A stretch of DNA of 64,000 nucleotides, taken from assembly GCF_001456355.1 (NCBI RefSeq), contig NZ_CP010271.1, positions 2,852,001 through 2,916,000 on the forward strand. The letters are read 5' to 3'. Below, piece by piece: positions 45,464 through 57,914 of the stretch (its first letter is position 1; each line of letters begins with the position of its first letter). This DNA is from Mycobacteroides saopaulense. Its GTDB lineage: Bacteria; Actinomycetota; Actinomycetes; Mycobacteriales; Mycobacteriaceae. A program made the translations under genes and the position numbers. The notes under the pieces are model-generated. The model was not told where the DNA came from. It searched no databases and saw only the letters and a program-made list of their open reading frames with translations.

Positions 45464-46879
45464 CTACCGCGCGGGCACAACGGCATTCTGCTCGCAGACC
45501 CGTGAGAACGTGGACTTCACGAGGTCTACGTAGCGGGTGATCGACTCCCGCGCAATCGGATTGTCCGGGTACGCGATCATCAGCGTGGTCTCCGTCGGGA
45601 ACCGCGAGATGAAGATCGTCAGCTGATACACCGACTTGCTCTCCGCGTACAAGCCGATGGGATTGCTGACCAGCAGCGGGTTGGTGAACAACTGCGACAG
45701 CGGCGGGGCGCCACCGTCGAAGAAGTTGATCATCGGGTGATACGGCCGGGGCCAGGTCAGCTCGGGCACCAGTTCCAGCACCCGGTAGAAGGGCACATTC
45801 ACCAGCTGCCTGCCGCGGTCAAACGATTCCTGTGCCGCGACCGCAGCGGCACCAAAGGTTCCGTCAACGGGCGCGGTGATCGGCACCAGGCCGGTAAACC
45901 ATCCCGTCGTGAACATGTCCGCCTCATCACGGGCATCACTCGGAGTGATCCCGTAATAGGTGTCAGTGCCGGTCAATTCGCGCTCGGCGAACCCCAGCGC
46001 CGCCATCACACCGCCGATGAACCGTGCGCCCGCGTCCACGCAGAGCGACTCGAACTTCAGCGCCTGCTGCTCGTCCAACAGCTGCTCGGTGACGATCGCG
46101 GTACCGCATGGCACCGAGTGATCGCCCAGTGGCAGTGGGAAATCCGGAAGGCTGCCGCGGTTGCTTTCGGCGAACTGAGTCCATTCGCGGACGGGCTCGG
46201 AGTCGGGGGTCAGTCCCGAGAGGAACTCGTGCTGCCGGATGCAGTAGTCGCCATAGCTTCCCGCCGGTGGCAGCTCGATGGGAGCCCCACCCTGAACCAG
46301 CGCCTTGTACCCCATCAGGATTTCCATGATCAGCAGGCGTGCGAAGGTCGCATCCAGATGCAGATGGTCGACGCTGAAGTAGAAGGTGAAATGCCCTGAG
46401 CTCTGCACGATTCCGAAACGGAAGCAATCCCACCGGAATGGGTCCGGGGTTTCCGTGACCACCAGATCCCGCACCTCGTCGGACGTCATGTCGCCCAGTT
46501 TGACCTGGACGAATTCCACGTCTGCCGGATCGGCGATGGTGCGCCGGACGATGTTCTGCTCATCATCGAGCGAGAACCAGCTCCGGTAGGTGTCGTGCCG
46601 CCGCAAGTGCGCGTTGATCACGTGCCCCATGGCGCGCTTGTCGCACCGGCCGGGCATGTCCAAGGTGAAGACGAGCACCCGCGAGAAGTCGAGGCCCTTG
46701 GCCGCCTGCCGCAGATACGTGCGCAGATGCTGTACCTGCATGAAGCTCGGCGGGACGTCACTGACCGGTGCCTCAAGTGCTTTCGCGTACGACGCCGGCG
46801 AGGGCTGCCAGGAAATAACCGATCCCGGAGCAGGTTCCCACTTGTCGGTCAAAGACACTGTTACTGGTCCACCACGCAT
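45464..46879 (-). CDS. Polyketide-associated acyltransferase (PapA)
   Basis: 471 residues of the PapA/condensation superfamily. The catalytic HxxxD motif is in FSVDHLHLDATF, with Ala where Gly usually follows. N-terminal LRTYLRQAAKGLDFSRVLVFTLDMPG and late PRPYHPMINFFDGGAPPL are as in PapA1/PapA3 enzymes that acylate trehalose lipids. It transfers acyl chains from the adjacent PKS onto an alcohol or sugar. It starts 9 bp after the pks stop with an AAGGGG ribosome-binding site. Confidence 0.82.
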   Translation of the reverse strand: MRGGPVTVSLTDKWEPAPGSVISWQPSPASYAKALEAPVSDVPPSFMQVQHLRTYLRQAAKGLDFSRVLVFTLDMPGRCDKRAMGHVINAHLRRHDTYRSWFSLDDEQNIVRRTIADPADVEFVQVKLGDMTSDEVRDLVVTETPDPFRWDCFRFGIVQSSGHFTFYFSVDHLHLDATFARLLIMEILMGYKALVQGGAPIELPPAGSYGDYCIRQHEFLSGLTPDSEPVREWTQFAESNRGSLPDFPLPLGDHSVPCGTAIVTEQLLDEQQALKFESLCVDAGARFIGGVMAALGFAERELTGTDTYYGITPSDARDEADMFTTGWFTGLVPITAPVDGTFGAAAVAAQESFDRGRQLVNVPFYRVLELVPELTWPRPYHPMINFFDGGAPPLSQLFTNPLLVSNPIGLYAESKSVYQLTIFISRFPTETTLMIAYPDNPIARESITRYVDLVKSTFSRVCEQNAVVPAR

Positions 46880-46888
46880 TGTTTCCCC

Positions 46889-49800
46889 TTAAGACGACGC
46901 GACTTCGGATTCCTGCTCGGCCAGCCTGTCGTACACATGCGATGCCAATGACCGCACTGTCGACACATCCGCCGGACCGATACGGACGCCGGTGTCCGCC
47001 TGAATACGGGTACGAATTTCGAGATTGCCCAACGAGTCCAGGCCGTAGTCCGGGAGGGACCGGTCGGGGTCGATCGAGCGGCGCAACACCAGACCAACCT
47101 GCTCGGCCACCAGCTTGCGGAGCCGAGTCTGCCATTCCTCCCGGGGCAAGGTCCTCAGCTCATCGAGGAACTTGTTTGTCTCCGTTTGGCTTTGGCCTGC
47201 ATCCCGGAATGCCTGGGCGAACGGACTGCGCTCGACGAAGTCGGCCAGCCACGAGATTCCGGCCATCGGCGCATACGCGGTGTAGGCGCGGTCGTGCCGG
47301 AGCACCGTGTCGAAGGCGTAGGCACCCTCGTCCGGAAGGATGGCCGCATCCGCATTCTGCGCCAGGTGGGTGCCCTGCCCGATCTCCGACCAAGCGCCCC
47401 AGGCGATCACGGTCGCCGGCAGCCCCTGTGCCCGTCGCCAGTGCGTGAACCCGTCCAACCAGCTGTTGGCGGCGGCATACGCACCCTGCCCCGGCGAGCC
47501 CACCAGGGCCGCTATGGACGAGAAGGAGCAGAACCAGTCCAGCGGCTGGTCCGCGGTGGCCTCGTGCAGGTTCCAGGCACCATGCACCTTGGGCCGCCAG
47601 TCACCGCGATCGATCAGCTCGTCGGTGATATTGGCGAGCGTGGCATCGTGGACCAGCGCGGCGGCGTGCAGCACACCGCGTACCGGCTTGCCGGTCTCCG
47701 TGGCCGCCGCAACGAGTCGCTGGGCCGTCTCGGGCTCCGCGATATCGCCGAGCACCACATCGATCTCGATGCCACCCAGCCGAATCTGTTCGATGGTCTC
47801 CAGCGCCTCGGACTTGGGTGCACTGCGACCGTTGAGGATGATCCGCCCTACCCCGGCCGCCGCCAGCTTGCGAGCCAGGAACAGGCCAAGCCCGCCGAGG
47901 CCACCGGTGATGACGTACGCACCCTCGCGGCGGAAGGCCGGCGCATGCGACGGAGGTATCACCGCGTCGACTTCCCCGGCCTTGGGCAGGTCCAGCACCA
48001 GCTTGCCGGTATGCCCTGCGGCGCCCATGACGCGGATCGACTCGGCGGCCTCCTGCAACGGCGACGGGGAGATCTCCGGCAATGGGAGCACGCCGTCGGC
48101 CATCTGCCCATACAGGGCGGTGAGGGTCCGGTAGATCGCCTCCGGCCGCGTCTTGGCCACCAGCACCAGGTCGACGGCGTGGAACGACAGGTTACGCCGG
48201 AACGGGAACAGACCCAGTCGGGTGTCGCCATAGATGTCACGCTTGCCGATCTCGATGAAGCGGCCACCGAAGGTCAGCAGTTCCACACCGGCGCGCTGCG
48301 CGGCCCCGGTGAGCGAGTTGAGCACGATGTCCACCCCGTAGCCGTCGGTGTCGCGGCGGATCAGGTCGGCGAATTCCGTACTGCGGGAGTCATACACGTG
48401 CTTGATTCCCCAACTGCGCAACAGTTCTCGCCGCTCCTCGCTGCCTGCGGTCGCGTAAATCTCCGCCCCGGCGGCACGCGCGATGGCGATGGCCGCCTGC
48501 CCGACACCACCGGTGCCGGAATGGATCAGCACCTTGTCCCGTGCGGAGATCCTGGCCAGTTCATGCAGCCCGTACCACGCGGTAACATGGGCACCCGGGA
48601 CGGCGGCGGCCTCCCTGTCGGGCACCTCCGCCGGGAGGGTCGCAGCCAGGTTCGCATCGACGACGACGAAGCTTCTCCAGGCACCGGTGGGTGTCATACC
48701 GCCTACCCGGTCACCGACCTGATGCTGGGTCACTCCCTCTCCGACGGCCGTCACCACTCCCGCGAAGTCGACGCCGAGTTCCTGCCGGCCTTCGAAACTC
48801 GAGTAGCGGCCGTACACGTTCAGTACGTCGGCGAAGTTGATGCTGGTGGCGGTGACCGAGACCTCGATCTGCCCCGGTCCGGGAGCCACCCGATCGAACG
48901 CGACGAAACCGAGTGACTGCAGATCGCCCGGTGTGCGGACCTCGAACCGCACGCCTTCGTTGTCCGGCGCCGCAACGGTGGTGCGCCACTCGTCGGGGCC
49001 CAGTGGACCCAGGTTCAGGCGCGCCCGGTACCAGTGGTCATCGCGCCACGCGGTCTCATCCTCTTCGGAGCCCGAAACCAGTTCGCCTGCCACATTCTGG
49101 GCGGTGGTGTGGCCGTCGACGTCGATGTGCGTGACGCGCAAGTGCGGGTACTCGGCTCCGATGACACGTACGAGCCCGCGCAGACCGGCCTGCTCCAGGT
49201 TGGTGACGTCGCCGTCCACCACTGTCTGAGCATTGCGCGTGACGACGTACAGCCGTGGCGGCTCGCCCGGCAGATCCACCAATTCTCGGGTGATGCGTAC
49301 CAGATGCCGAACCTGGTCGGCGCCCTGCAGTGCCACCTGGTCCACACCGCCTTCGGTGCCCGGCGCCGTGACGACCAGCACACCGTCGAATCCTCCGGCT
49401 TCCAGCTGGTCGTACAGAAGCTTGAGTGCCGCAACACGATCGGTGTCCGGGCGCCACTGCACCAGCGCCACCTCACTGTCACGGAGCTTGAGCGAATCGA
49501 TCAGCTCGGTCGCCCACGGATCCACACTCTCGCCGGTGCTGACCAGCAGCCACCGACGCGGACCACCGGAAGCCGCCTCGGGCAGCTTCTGCTGCTGCCA
49601 TTCGATGGCCAGCAGTCGATTGTTGAGCAGCTGATCGCGCTGCTCGTCATCGGAGGCTCCGGTACCGAACCGGAAGCCCCGCACCGCAAGCAGAACGCCG
49701 CCGTTCTCGTCCAGCAGGTCGATGTCGGCTTCGACCTCGTTGCCGATCACCTTGGTCACCCTGGTGTAGCAGTACTGGGTAGACCGGGCCGACTCGTAGG

Positions 49801-52800
49801 CGTACAGACTGCGTACACCCTTGGGAAGCGGCAAGGCATTCTTGCTCGCCGCCTGAACATCCGGCAGAGCGATGACGGATTGGAAGCAGGCGTCCAGCAG
49901 CGCCGGGTGAACGATGTAGCTGCCCTGTTTTGCCCGAACCTCTCGGGGCAGTGACACTTCCGCCAGCACCGACCTCACGGAATCATCACCGTGATACGCC
50001 GCGGCCAGCCCCTGGAAGGCCGGACCGTACTGGACACCCCTCTCGTCGAACGACGCTCGTAGATCGTCGCCCTCCGCACGGTGCGGGTGCTCCGCGCGCA
50101 AGGCGGCCAGGTCGTATCCGGCGGGAGTGTCGACCTCGACGCCACCACCCAAGACCGCCGTCGCGCGTTTGGCCGTGTCGCCGTCGTCGTGCGTCTCCAC
50201 CACGAACTCGAGTGCGTCCGGGGACTTCACCGTGGCGGTGGCCGATATCGGCGTGGCCTCGCCCAGCGTCAACAGCTGCTCGAACGAAATATCCTGCACC
50301 ACAGAACCTTCACCGAACACCGCGGCCGATGCCGACAACGCCATCTCGCAATAGGCGGCACCCGGGTACACCGCCACATGGCGAACCTGGTGGTCGGCGA
50401 TCCAGGGCTGTGCCACCGTGCCGACGTCCGCCTGCCAGATGTGACGCTCCGGCTCCTCTGTCAACCGCACATGTGCGCCGAGCAGAGGGTGCACCGCAAC
50501 CGTATGACCGGCCTGCCCTTGCTGGGTCTGCGCGGAAAGATCCAACAGATACGACCGACGGGTCCAGGTGGGCAGCGGCACATCTACCAGTCCGCCGGAC
50601 GGGTAGAGCACCGAGAAATCGACTGCGCCACCGGCCTTGTACAGCTCTCCGACGAAGTCGCGCAGGCCGTGGGGCAACTCCTGCTCACGACGCATGCCGG
50701 CCAGGGCGACCATCGGAATGTCGAGGCTCCGGGCGGTCTGCTCGGCCGGGTACACCAACAGCGGGTGCGGCGCCAGCTCACCGAACACTCGATAACCGTC
50801 GTCCAGCGCGGCTTGCACCGCTGCCGCGAAGCGCACGGTGTGGCGCAGGTTGTCCACCCAGTAGTCGGCGTCCATGACGGGCTTTTCCCGCGGGTCAAAT
50901 GAGACCGAAGAGTACAGCGGGACAACAGGTGTCCGCGGCGTCAGATCTTCGAGAGCCTCGGCGAGGTCGTCGAGAATCGGGTCCACCTGTGGTGAATGCG
51001 AGGCGACGTCGACAGCCACCTCACGGGCCATCAATCCGCGATCCGACCATTCGGCGATCAGCTGACGAACCGTCTCCGTCGCACCTCCGACCACGGTCGA
51101 CTGCGGTGAGGCCACCACGGCCAGCACCACGTCGTGGATCTCCCGGTCTGCCAGCTCCGAGACCACCTGCTGCGCCGGCAGATCCACCGAGGCCATAGCG
51201 CCGGCACCCGCGATACGCGACATCAGGCGGGAACGACGGCAGATGACCTTGACACCGTCTTCCAATGACAACGCCTCGGAAACAACCGCCGCCGCGACCT
51301 CCCCCATCGAATGCCCGATGACCGCCCCGGGCTTCACCCCATACGACGCCGCAGTGGCCGCCAGCGACACCTGCATCGCAAACAGCGTCGGCTGCACCCG
51401 ATCGATGCCCGTGACCGTCTCCGGCGCCGAGATCGCCTCGGTCACCGAGAACCCCGACTCAGACTCGATGAGCGGCTCCAGGCGCGCGATGGTCGCGGCG
51501 AATACCGGTTCCTTGCTGAGTAATTCGGCGCCCATAGCCGCCCATTGCGAACCCTGGCCGGAGAACAGCCACACCGGCCCGCGATCGTCCTCGGCGACCG
51601 CCGCCTGATAGGGAGCAGCCTCGTCGGCGGCCACCTCACGCAGGCCTGCCACCAATTCGTCGACCCCGGTGGCCACAACGGAGGTGCGCACCGGCCGGTG
51701 CGCCCTTCGGCGCGCCAAGGTATACCCGACATCCGCGATGGAGACATTGGCGCGCTCTACCAGCCAATCGGCCAATCTGCCCGCAGTCCGGCGCAGCTCG
51801 TCGGCGGATGTCGAAGACACCGGGAAGATGAGCTGCGATCCGAGGGGCGATTCCACAACGGATGCCTCGGCTGGCGCCACCGGCGGGGCCTGTTCCACCA
51901 CCGCATGGACGTTGGAACCCGACATTCCGTATGCCGATACCCCCGCCCGCCGTGGGCCCTCAATCCCCCCGGGCCATGGGATAACCGACTGCGGCACAAA
52001 AAGGTTTGTCTCGACGCCGGCGAGCTTCTCGGGAATTCCCGTGAAATGCAGGTTCGGCGGGACGACGCCATGTTCCACCGCAAGGATGATTTTCATCAGC
52101 CCCAGCGCACCGGCCGCCGACATGGTGTGCCCGAAGTTGGTCTTCACCGACCCCACCGCACAGGGCCCGTCGACTCCGTACACCTGTGCCAGGCCCGTGT
52201 ATTCGATGGGATCACCCACAGGAGTGCCCGTACCGTGCGCCTCGATCAGTCCGACGGTGTTGGCGTCTATACCCGCGGCCGCCAGCGCCGTGCGGCATGC
52301 CGCTGCCTGTGCGTCTGAGGATGGAGTCGACTGATTCACCGTGCGCCCGTCTTGATTTGATGCCGTGCCTCGCACGACCGCCAAGATCCGGTCCCCGTCC
52401 CGTACCGCGTCGTCCAGCCGCTTCAGCAGGATCATGACGCAGCCCTCGGACATCACGAAGCCATCGGCCTCCCCCGTGAATGTGTGGCAGCGCCCGGTTG
52501 GCGAGAGCATGCGCTGCTGCGAGGCGCCGACATACCGGCGCGGTTCCAAGACCAGGTTGACGCCGCCGGCCAGCACCAGGTCACTTTCGCCTGCCGCCAG
52601 GCTCTGGCACCCCATATGCACCGTCGCCAACCCCGCGGCGCACCCCGCGTCGACCGTCAACGACGGGCCATGCACACCCAGGGCATATGAAATGCGCCCC
52701 GATGCCATGCAGAAGTTAGTACCCGCGAATCCGTAAGGTCCGCCGAGGTCCGCCGCGTCCGCAGCCACCAGTTGATAGTCGTTGTGGGTCACTCCGACGA

Positions 52801-53173
52801 ATACCCCGGTCTGCGACCCGGCCAGCGCCCTCGGGTTCAGGCCCGCGTGTTCCACTGCCTGCCAGGATGTTTCGAGCAAAACTCGATGCTGGGGGTCGAT
52901 CGAAACGGCTTCTCGCTCATTGATGCTGAAAAAGTCCGCGTCGAATCCACCGACATCTTCCAGGAATGCCCCCCACTTGGAGGGCGACTTCCCGGGCACG
53001 CCCGACTCGGGGTCGTAGTACTCCCCCAGATCCCAGCGCGCGGGGGGCACCTCGGTGATGAAGTCCTCGCCGTCCAGCAATGCCTGCCAGAACTGCTCGG
53101 GCGACTCGATGCCACCCGGGAGCCGACACCCCAGCCCGATAACTGCAACAGGGGTTACAGACGCGTTTTTCAT
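46889..53173 (-). CDS. Mycocerosic-acid-synthase-like type I polyketide synthase
   Basis: 2094 residues from ATG 53173, chosen because GAGGAGG lies at the right spacing. One full reducing module in MAS order: KS (Cys near 175 in [28 protein letters not shown]), AT (GHSMGE near 621), DH ([20 protein letters not shown] near 926), ER ([11 protein letters not shown] near 1551), KR ([11 protein letters not shown] near 1757) and ACP (LDSLGNLE near 2046). Such enzymes iterate methylmalonyl-CoA onto a fatty acyl primer to give methyl-branched acids for surface lipids. PptT must activate the ACP Ser. The KS active site departs from the usual DTACSS. Confidence 0.9.
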   Translation of the reverse strand: MKNASVTPVAVIGLGCRLPGGIESPEQFWQALLDGEDFITEVPPARWDLGEYYDPESGVPGKSPSKWGAFLEDVGGFDADFFSINEREAVSIDPQHRVLLETSWQAVEHAGLNPRALAGSQTGVFVGVTHNDYQLVAADAADLGGPYGFAGTNFCMASGRISYALGVHGPSLTVDAGCAAGLATVHMGCQSLAAGESDLVLAGGVNLVLEPRRYVGASQQRMLSPTGRCHTFTGEADGFVMSEGCVMILLKRLDDAVRDGDRILAVVRGTASNQDGRTVNQSTPSSDAQAAACRTALAAAGIDANTVGLIEAHGTGTPVGDPIEYTGLAQVYGVDGPCAVGSVKTNFGHTMSAAGALGLMKIILAVEHGVVPPNLHFTGIPEKLAGVETNLFVPQSVIPWPGGIEGPRRAGVSAYGMSGSNVHAVVEQAPPVAPAEASVVESPLGSQLIFPVSSTSADELRRTAGRLADWLVERANVSIADVGYTLARRRAHRPVRTSVVATGVDELVAGLREVAADEAAPYQAAVAEDDRGPVWLFSGQGSQWAAMGAELLSKEPVFAATIARLEPLIESESGFSVTEAISAPETVTGIDRVQPTLFAMQVSLAATAASYGVKPGAVIGHSMGEVAAAVVSEALSLEDGVKVICRRSRLMSRIAGAGAMASVDLPAQQVVSELADREIHDVVLAVVASPQSTVVGGATETVRQLIAEWSDRGLMAREVAVDVASHSPQVDPILDDLAEALEDLTPRTPVVPLYSSVSFDPREKPVMDADYWVDNLRHTVRFAAAVQAALDDGYRVFGELAPHPLLVYPAEQTARSLDIPMVALAGMRREQELPHGLRDFVGELYKAGGAVDFSVLYPSGGLVDVPLPTWTRRSYLLDLSAQTQQGQAGHTVAVHPLLGAHVRLTEEPERHIWQADVGTVAQPWIADHQVRHVAVYPGAAYCEMALSASAAVFGEGSVVQDISFEQLLTLGEATPISATATVKSPDALEFVVETHDDGDTAKRATAVLGGGVEVDTPAGYDLAALRAEHPHRAEGDDLRASFDERGVQYGPAFQGLAAAYHGDDSVRSVLAEVSLPREVRAKQGSYIVHPALLDACFQSVIALPDVQAASKNALPLPKGVRSLYAYESARSTQYCYTRVTKVIGNEVEADIDLLDENGGVLLAVRGFRFGTGASDDEQRDQLLNNRLLAIEWQQQKLPEAASGGPRRWLLVSTGESVDPWATELIDSLKLRDSEVALVQWRPDTDRVAALKLLYDQLEAGGFDGVLVVTAPGTEGGVDQVALQGADQVRHLVRITRELVDLPGEPPRLYVVTRNAQTVVDGDVTNLEQAGLRGLVRVIGAEYPHLRVTHIDVDGHTTAQNVAGELVSGSEEDETAWRDDHWYRARLNLGPLGPDEWRTTVAAPDNEGVRFEVRTPGDLQSLGFVAFDRVAPGPGQIEVSVTATSINFADVLNVYGRYSSFEGRQELGVDFAGVVTAVGEGVTQHQVGDRVGGMTPTGAWRSFVVVDANLAATLPAEVPDREAAAVPGAHVTAWYGLHELARISARDKVLIHSGTGGVGQAAIAIARAAGAEIYATAGSEERRELLRSWGIKHVYDSRSTEFADLIRRDTDGYGVDIVLNSLTGAAQRAGVELLTFGGRFIEIGKRDIYGDTRLGLFPFRRNLSFHAVDLVLVAKTRPEAIYRTLTALYGQMADGVLPLPEISPSPLQEAAESIRVMGAAGHTGKLVLDLPKAGEVDAVIPPSHAPAFRREGAYVITGGLGGLGLFLARKLAAAGVGRIILNGRSAPKSEALETIEQIRLGGIEIDVVLGDIAEPETAQRLVAAATETGKPVRGVLHAAALVHDATLANITDELIDRGDWRPKVHGAWNLHEATADQPLDWFCSFSSIAALVGSPGQGAYAAANSWLDGFTHWRRAQGLPATVIAWGAWSEIGQGTHLAQNADAAILPDEGAYAFDTVLRHDRAYTAYAPMAGISWLADFVERSPFAQAFRDAGQSQTETNKFLDELRTLPREEWQTRLRKLVAEQVGLVLRRSIDPDRSLPDYGLDSLGNLEIRTRIQADTGVRIGPADVSTVRSLASHVYDRLAEQESEVASS

Positions 53174-54010
53174 CTTGCTACGTCCTCCTCGCACACCGAC
53201 AATCCGCCTGGTAGTAGAACTGAAGATAACTAGCAGTAGAGCCCGACAGTCCTAAACATAGGGTGCGCAAAAGGAATTCGCGACTCGGGAGATCAGGATC
53301 ACAGTGCCTCGCCGCAGGCCCTCAGACGACTTCGAAAAATGGCCGTTTCTATCCGCCGAATCCGCCCCGCATTAACAGCCCATTGATAGTCAGGAAACAC
53401 GAAATTCACAAATTATTCGTGAGCGCATTTACTTAGCTACAAACCCTCGTTCCCAACCTTCGGAATGCTGCCAACCTTCTCGTTATGGCTGTTCAAATGG
53501 CGTTTTGCAGGGACTATCGGCCGCCCGACACGGCCGACACGGCCCATTCACAGCGATTTCCATGGTTTGCCGCATGCGCATATGTCCACAGAAATCGGCT
53601 CCGCCGAATCTATGAAATATTTATGCAATTAACTCACCGTGAGTAGAAAATACCCACCGCTCGACGGGTATCAAGATCCAATCAGCGGTGGAGTGTCACT
53701 CTCGTGGAGATCCGCCATTGATTCCGCGACGAGGACGCGTTCCCGGCGCCTCCCAGATCCGGCCGTAGACGGCCCCACGAGGGGGGTACGGCGCCGATCC
53801 TCTAGACCCGCCCGTCTCATGGTTTCCTTAGAGGTCCCATAGTTAGCTCGCTCGTGTCGCGCACCGCATCGATCTGGAGTACCGTCCCGACCATCACGCG
53901 GAACTCAAGTTCCGCGCGGGGCAACGTCGCCCATCTCGACCAGCCGCGGCAGTTCTCATCGATAAGCCCGCGTGTATGTGCCAATACGATTGAGCGCAAA
54001 GGGGTTTGGG
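53174..54010. promoter_or_regulatory. 837-bp divergent intergenic region between pks and mmpS
   Basis: No convincing gene is seen; the ORFs across it are short and unlike proteins. The part next to pks (about 53380-53450) is AT-rich and likely holds promoters, including CACGAA-N12-TTCGTG at 53399-53422. The part next to mmpS contains a 20-bp palindrome at 53897-53916. An AAAGGGG ribosome-binding site lies just before mmpS. I infer a shared control region for the two halves of the lipid locus. Confidence 0.55.
53897..53916. promoter_or_regulatory. 20-bp palindrome upstream of mmpS-mmpL-tetR
   Basis: CGCGGAACTCAAGTTCCGCG has perfect 9-bp arms and a 2-bp centre, 94 bp upstream of the mmpS start. 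The short centre makes an RNA hairpin unlikely and a TetR-type operator likely. The best candidate ligand is the TetR protein encoded at the end of the same operon. Confidence 0.6.
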
Positions 54011-54442
54011 ATGTTTCGCACCATCCGAAGGATCTGGATGCCACTGCTTATCGCGGCAGTGGTGGCGGTAGGCGGGTTCGCGGTCTTCCGTGTTCGGGGG
54101 ATATTCGGGTCAGAGTCATTCGGATCGTCGGCAGACAACAACGCCAAGGATGCCGTCCCGTACAACCCGAAGACCCTTCTCTACGAGATATTCGGCGAGC
54201 CGGGCGCCATGGCGGACGTGAACTACTTCAACGAGGATGCCCAACCAACCCGGGTAGACAGTGTCCAGCTGCCGTGGGCTTTCAAGATCGTCTCCACATT
54301 GCCCTCGTTGAGCGGAAACATTGTCGCGCAAGGCAATGGCGACCGAATCGGATGTCGGATAACCGTCAACGGTGAGGTCAAGATGGAACGAGTCTCCAAT
54401 GAGCACAACGCCTACATTTACTGCCTGGTGAAGTCCGCATGA
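54011..54442 (+). CDS. MmpS-family membrane protein
   Basis: 143 residues from ATG 54011 ([22 protein letters not shown]), with one N-terminal membrane helix and a periplasmic beta-sandwich: [52 protein letters not shown]. MmpS proteins assist their MmpL partner. It overlaps mmpL by 4 bp. The longer open frame upstream (53972) lacks a ribosome-binding site. Confidence 0.88.
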   Translation: MFRTIRRIWMPLLIAAVVAVGGFAVFRVRGIFGSESFGSSADNNAKDAVPYNPKTLLYEIFGEPGAMADVNYFNEDAQPTRVDSVQLPWAFKIVSTLPSLSGNIVAQGNGDRIGCRITVNGEVKMERVSNEHNAYIYCLVKSA

Positions 54443-57258
54443 GGCACGGCAGCGCCGGGCACCCTCCGCGGATCGCCCGAATGATCCGGACCTTGTCGAT
54501 TCCGATTATCCTGTTCTGGCTCGGTATCGCCATCGTCCTGAACGTCGTCACCCCCTCTCTGGACGAGGTGGGCAAGGCGCATTCGGTCTCGATGTCGCCC
54601 AAGGACGCGCCCTCCATGATCGCGATGATGCACACGGGAAAGGTCTTCGGAGAGTTCGATTCCGACAGCTCCGTGATGATCGTGTTGGAGGGACAGCAGG
54701 AGCTCGCCGACGAGGCACACCGCTTCTACGACGAGATCATCAAGAAGCTCAAGGCCGATCCGACTCACGTACAACACATCTCCGACTATTGGGGTGACCC
54801 GCTCACCGCCTCCGGCGCCCAGAGCGCTGACGGAAAGTCGGCATACGTCCAGGTGAATCTCGCCGGCGACCAGGGCACCACCCTGGCGAATGAGTCGGTC
54901 GATGCCGTCCGCAAGATCATCGCCGAAACCCCCGGCCCCCCAGGCGTACAGGCCTACGTCACCGGCGGCACTGCCGCCAGTGCGGACACGGGAACCGCGG
55001 GCAACAAGAGCATGCAGAAGACAACCCTGATCGCCGTCGGTGTCGTCCTGCTCATGCTGCTGCTGGTCTACCGGTCGATGATCACCACCGTGGTCGCGCT
55101 CGTGATCGTGGGGTTAGAACTCATGGCGGGTCAGGGAGTGGTCGCGACCTTGGGCAACCTCAACGTGATCGGGTTGTCCACCTACGCCGTCAGCATGGTC
55201 ACCATGCTCGGCATAGCCGCCGGTACTGATTATGTGATCTTCCTGTTGGGCCGCTATCACGAGGCACGACATCGCGGGCAGAGCCGCGAGGAGGCCTTCT
55301 ACACCGCATATTCCGGTGTGTCACACGTGATCCTGGGATCAGGACTCACGATTGTCGGTGCGACGCTGTGCCTGAGCCTGACCCGACTGCCGCTTTTCCG
55401 ATCGATGGGTGTGCCCTGCGCGCTGGTCATCCTGGTGATCGTCGCGGCGGCCTTGACACTGGCGCCCGCGATACTGGCCCTGGGCAGCCGTTTCGGTTTG
55501 TTCGAGCCCAAGCGCAAGTACGACGAAGGCGGCTGGCGACGCATCGGCGCGGCCGTAGTGCGCTGGCCCGGACCGATTCTCGTCGTTACCTGTGGGATCG
55601 CCCTGGTCGGACTGCTCACCTTGCCGGGATATACCCCGGGCTATGACGACCGTCAGTACATGCCTGACAACGTGCCCTCGAAGGTCGGATATGCCGCGGC
55701 AGAAAGACATTTCTCGCCGGCGCGGATGAACCCCGAGATGCTCATGATCGAGGCCGATCACGACCTACGTAATCCGGCGGACATGCTGGTCATCGACAGG
55801 ATCGCCAAGACGGCATTCCACGCCCGCGGCGTGGGCCGCGTGCAGGCGATCACCCGCCCATTGGGAACGCCCATCGAACACAGCTCGATACCGTTTCAGA
55901 TCGGTCTGCAGGGTGCCGGGCAGATCCAGAACATGAAGTACATGAAGGACCGCATGGCCGACATGCTCACCATGGCAGATCAAATGGGAATCCTGATCGG
56001 CACCATGGAACGCGTGTACGACATGATGCGTGAGCTCACCGACATCATGCATGACATGACCGGCCAGATGAAGGCGATGCAGGGCAAGATGCACGACATG
56101 CGCGACCTGATGTACACGTTCGACGACTTCTTCAGGCCCATCCGCAACTACTTCTACTGGGAAAAGCACTGCGCCGACATTCCGATCTGCTGGGCGTCCC
56201 GCACCGTGTTCGACGCCCTCGACGGTGTCGATCAGATCACCGAGGACATGGACGGCATGCTCGTCAACGTCGACAAGATCGATGTCCTGATGCCGCGCGT
56301 ACTCGCCGAGTTTCCACCCATGATCGCGATCATGAAGACCATGCACGGTTCCTTGCTGACCATGCACAGCACCATGTCCGGGATCATGAACCAGATGGAC
56401 GAGAGCACCAAGAACTCGACCTTGATGGGCAAGTATTTCGACGAGGCCAAGAACGACGACTCGTTCTATCTGCCGCCGGAGGTGTTCGACAACCCCGACT
56501 TCAAGCGCGGCCTCAAGATGTTCCTCTCCCCCGACGGCAAGGCCGTCCGGATGACCGTCTCACATCAGGGCAACCCGGCCTCGGTGCAAGGTATCGAGAC
56601 TGTCGGCAATATCAGAGAGGCAGTGGCTGATTCGATCAAGGGAACACCATTGGAGAACGCCAAGGTCTACATGGGAGGCACCGCCGCGACCAACAGGGAT
56701 CTGCAGGAGGGCGCCAAGTACGACCTGATTCTCGCCGGTATCGCCTCACTCTGCCTGATCTTCATCATCATGCTTCTCGTCACCGGCAGCGTGGTCGCCG
56801 CCCTTGTCATCGTCGGGACGGTCGCGGTGTCACTCGGTGCGTCCGTGGGTGTTTCGGTGCTCATTTGGCAGGACCTTCTGGGCATGGACCTGCACTGGTT
56901 CGTGGTCCCGTTGTCGGTGATCATCCTGTTGGCCGTGGGTTCGGACTACAACCTGCTACTCATCGCCCGATTCAAGGAAGAACTCCATGGCGGGCTGAAG
57001 ACAGGGTTCATCCGAGCCATGGGCGGCAGTGGCAAGGTGGTGACCAATGCGGGTCTGGTGTTCGCATTCACCATGTGCGCCATGGTCGTCAGCGATCTAC
57101 GCATCGTCGGGCAACTCGGCACCACGATCGGGCTCGGCCTGTTGTTCGACACGCTGATCGTGCGGTCGTTCATGATGCCGTCCATCGCGGCCCTGCTCGG
57201 ACGGTGGTTCTGGTGGCCCCTGCGGGTCCGTACACACGGCGACCCGGCAATTCGATGA
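54439..57258 (+). CDS. MmpL-family RND transporter
   Basis: 939 residues. It has the RND layout: helix 1 ([18 protein letters not shown]), a first periplasmic domain, helices 2-6 including the conserved [18 protein letters not shown] (TM4 Asp-Tyr pair), a large second loop rich in Met (about 490-640; repeated MxDM units), then the C-terminal helices with [16 protein letters not shown]. These proteins export lipids, siderophores or drugs. Together with the opposite-strand pks-papA-gap set, export of the locus's acylated lipid is the likely role; drug efflux cannot be excluded. Confidence 0.9.
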   Translation: MRHGSAGHPPRIARMIRTLSIPIILFWLGIAIVLNVVTPSLDEVGKAHSVSMSPKDAPSMIAMMHTGKVFGEFDSDSSVMIVLEGQQELADEAHRFYDEIIKKLKADPTHVQHISDYWGDPLTASGAQSADGKSAYVQVNLAGDQGTTLANESVDAVRKIIAETPGPPGVQAYVTGGTAASADTGTAGNKSMQKTTLIAVGVVLLMLLLVYRSMITTVVALVIVGLELMAGQGVVATLGNLNVIGLSTYAVSMVTMLGIAAGTDYVIFLLGRYHEARHRGQSREEAFYTAYSGVSHVILGSGLTIVGATLCLSLTRLPLFRSMGVPCALVILVIVAAALTLAPAILALGSRFGLFEPKRKYDEGGWRRIGAAVVRWPGPILVVTCGIALVGLLTLPGYTPGYDDRQYMPDNVPSKVGYAAAERHFSPARMNPEMLMIEADHDLRNPADMLVIDRIAKTAFHARGVGRVQAITRPLGTPIEHSSIPFQIGLQGAGQIQNMKYMKDRMADMLTMADQMGILIGTMERVYDMMRELTDIMHDMTGQMKAMQGKMHDMRDLMYTFDDFFRPIRNYFYWEKHCADIPICWASRTVFDALDGVDQITEDMDGMLVNVDKIDVLMPRVLAEFPPMIAIMKTMHGSLLTMHSTMSGIMNQMDESTKNSTLMGKYFDEAKNDDSFYLPPEVFDNPDFKRGLKMFLSPDGKAVRMTVSHQGNPASVQGIETVGNIREAVADSIKGTPLENAKVYMGGTAATNRDLQEGAKYDLILAGIASLCLIFIIMLLVTGSVVAALVIVGTVAVSLGASVGVSVLIWQDLLGMDLHWFVVPLSVIILLAVGSDYNLLLIARFKEELHGGLKTGFIRAMGGSGKVVTNAGLVFAFTMCAMVVSDLRIVGQLGTTIGLGLLFDTLIVRSFMMPSIAALLGRWFWWPLRVRTHGDPAIR

Positions 57259-57890
57259 CGAAAGATACAGCAATTCAACGACAACGGACCCCTGGTCGCC
57301 TGAACAGGTCGCTGGATATCGCGATCCTGGAGGCGGCGTTCGTGACCCTCGCCGAGCAGGGATACGACGCGATGAGCATGGATGAAATCGCCGCGCGAGC
57401 CGGTGTCGGTAAGGCCGCCATCTACCGACGCTGGTCCTCCAAGGCCGCGCTTACCGCAGACGCGATCCTGCACGGGCGCCCGTCATTGGGCAAGCTCGAC
57501 GAGGTGCCTGACACGGGAAGCTTGCGCGGCGACCTGCACTCCCTCTACGAGGCAAGGGATTTCGGAGATGACGAGATCCTGACCGGAAACCTGCTCGCAG
57601 GGATCATCGCCGAAGCCGTCAACGATCCGACCCTGGCGGCCGCCCTGGATGACCTGCTTCTCTCGCAGACCCAGAAACGGATGGAGCTCGTGTTCGCCCG
57701 CGCCATCGAACGCGGTGAGATAGCACGGGATCGAGACTTGTCACTCGCCTACGACATTCCGTTGGGCCTGAGCCTGACTGCGGCCCTCAAAAGGACCGTG
57801 ATCGACGAGACGTACATGCGCCGCATGGTCGACGAGGTGATCCTCCCCCTGGTACAGGCGTCGGTGGCTCCGCCCCACACCGCGACCTGA
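57255..57890 (+). CDS. TetR-family regulator of the mmpS-mmpL operon
   Basis: 211 residues from ATG 57255, overlapping the mmpL stop by 4 bp. The N-terminal TetR helix-turn-helix is [44 protein letters not shown]; a variable ligand domain follows ([18 protein letters not shown]). Being the last gene of the operon it likely represses, it probably closes a negative feedback loop through the palindrome at 53897-53916 (inferred). Confidence 0.85.
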   Translation: MTKDTAIQRQRTPGRLNRSLDIAILEAAFVTLAEQGYDAMSMDEIAARAGVGKAAIYRRWSSKAALTADAILHGRPSLGKLDEVPDTGSLRGDLHSLYEARDFGDDEILTGNLLAGIIAEAVNDPTLAAALDDLLLSQTQKRMELVFARAIERGEIARDRDLSLAYDIPLGLSLTAALKRTVIDETYMRRMVDEVILPLVQASVAPPHTAT

Positions 57891-57914
57891 CCGCCACCGA
57901 GAATCTCGCCTTCC

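Noticed and set aside
47186..48916. 576-codon plus-strand frame opposite the PKS
   Set aside because: The minus-strand PKS has intact ER, KR and ACP motifs here; this is its shadow.
53399..53422. CACGAA-N12-TTCGTG inverted repeat as a defined operator
   Set aside because: Only 6-bp arms in an AT-rich patch; noted under the intergenic region but too weak to call.
53802..53836. CCTCTA...TAGAGG repeat upstream of mmpS
   Set aside because: 6-bp arms with a long gap, expected by chance in a region this size.
53639..53842. 67-codon frame in the pks-mmpS intergenic region
   Set aside because: Arg/Ser/Pro-rich, no ribosome-binding site, no recognisable feature; treated as non-coding.
55915..56450. 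Met-rich repeated units (MxDM, MHxM) suggesting a separate metal-binding protein
   Set aside because: They lie inside the second periplasmic loop of the MmpL frame, where coiled Met/Asp-rich segments are common.
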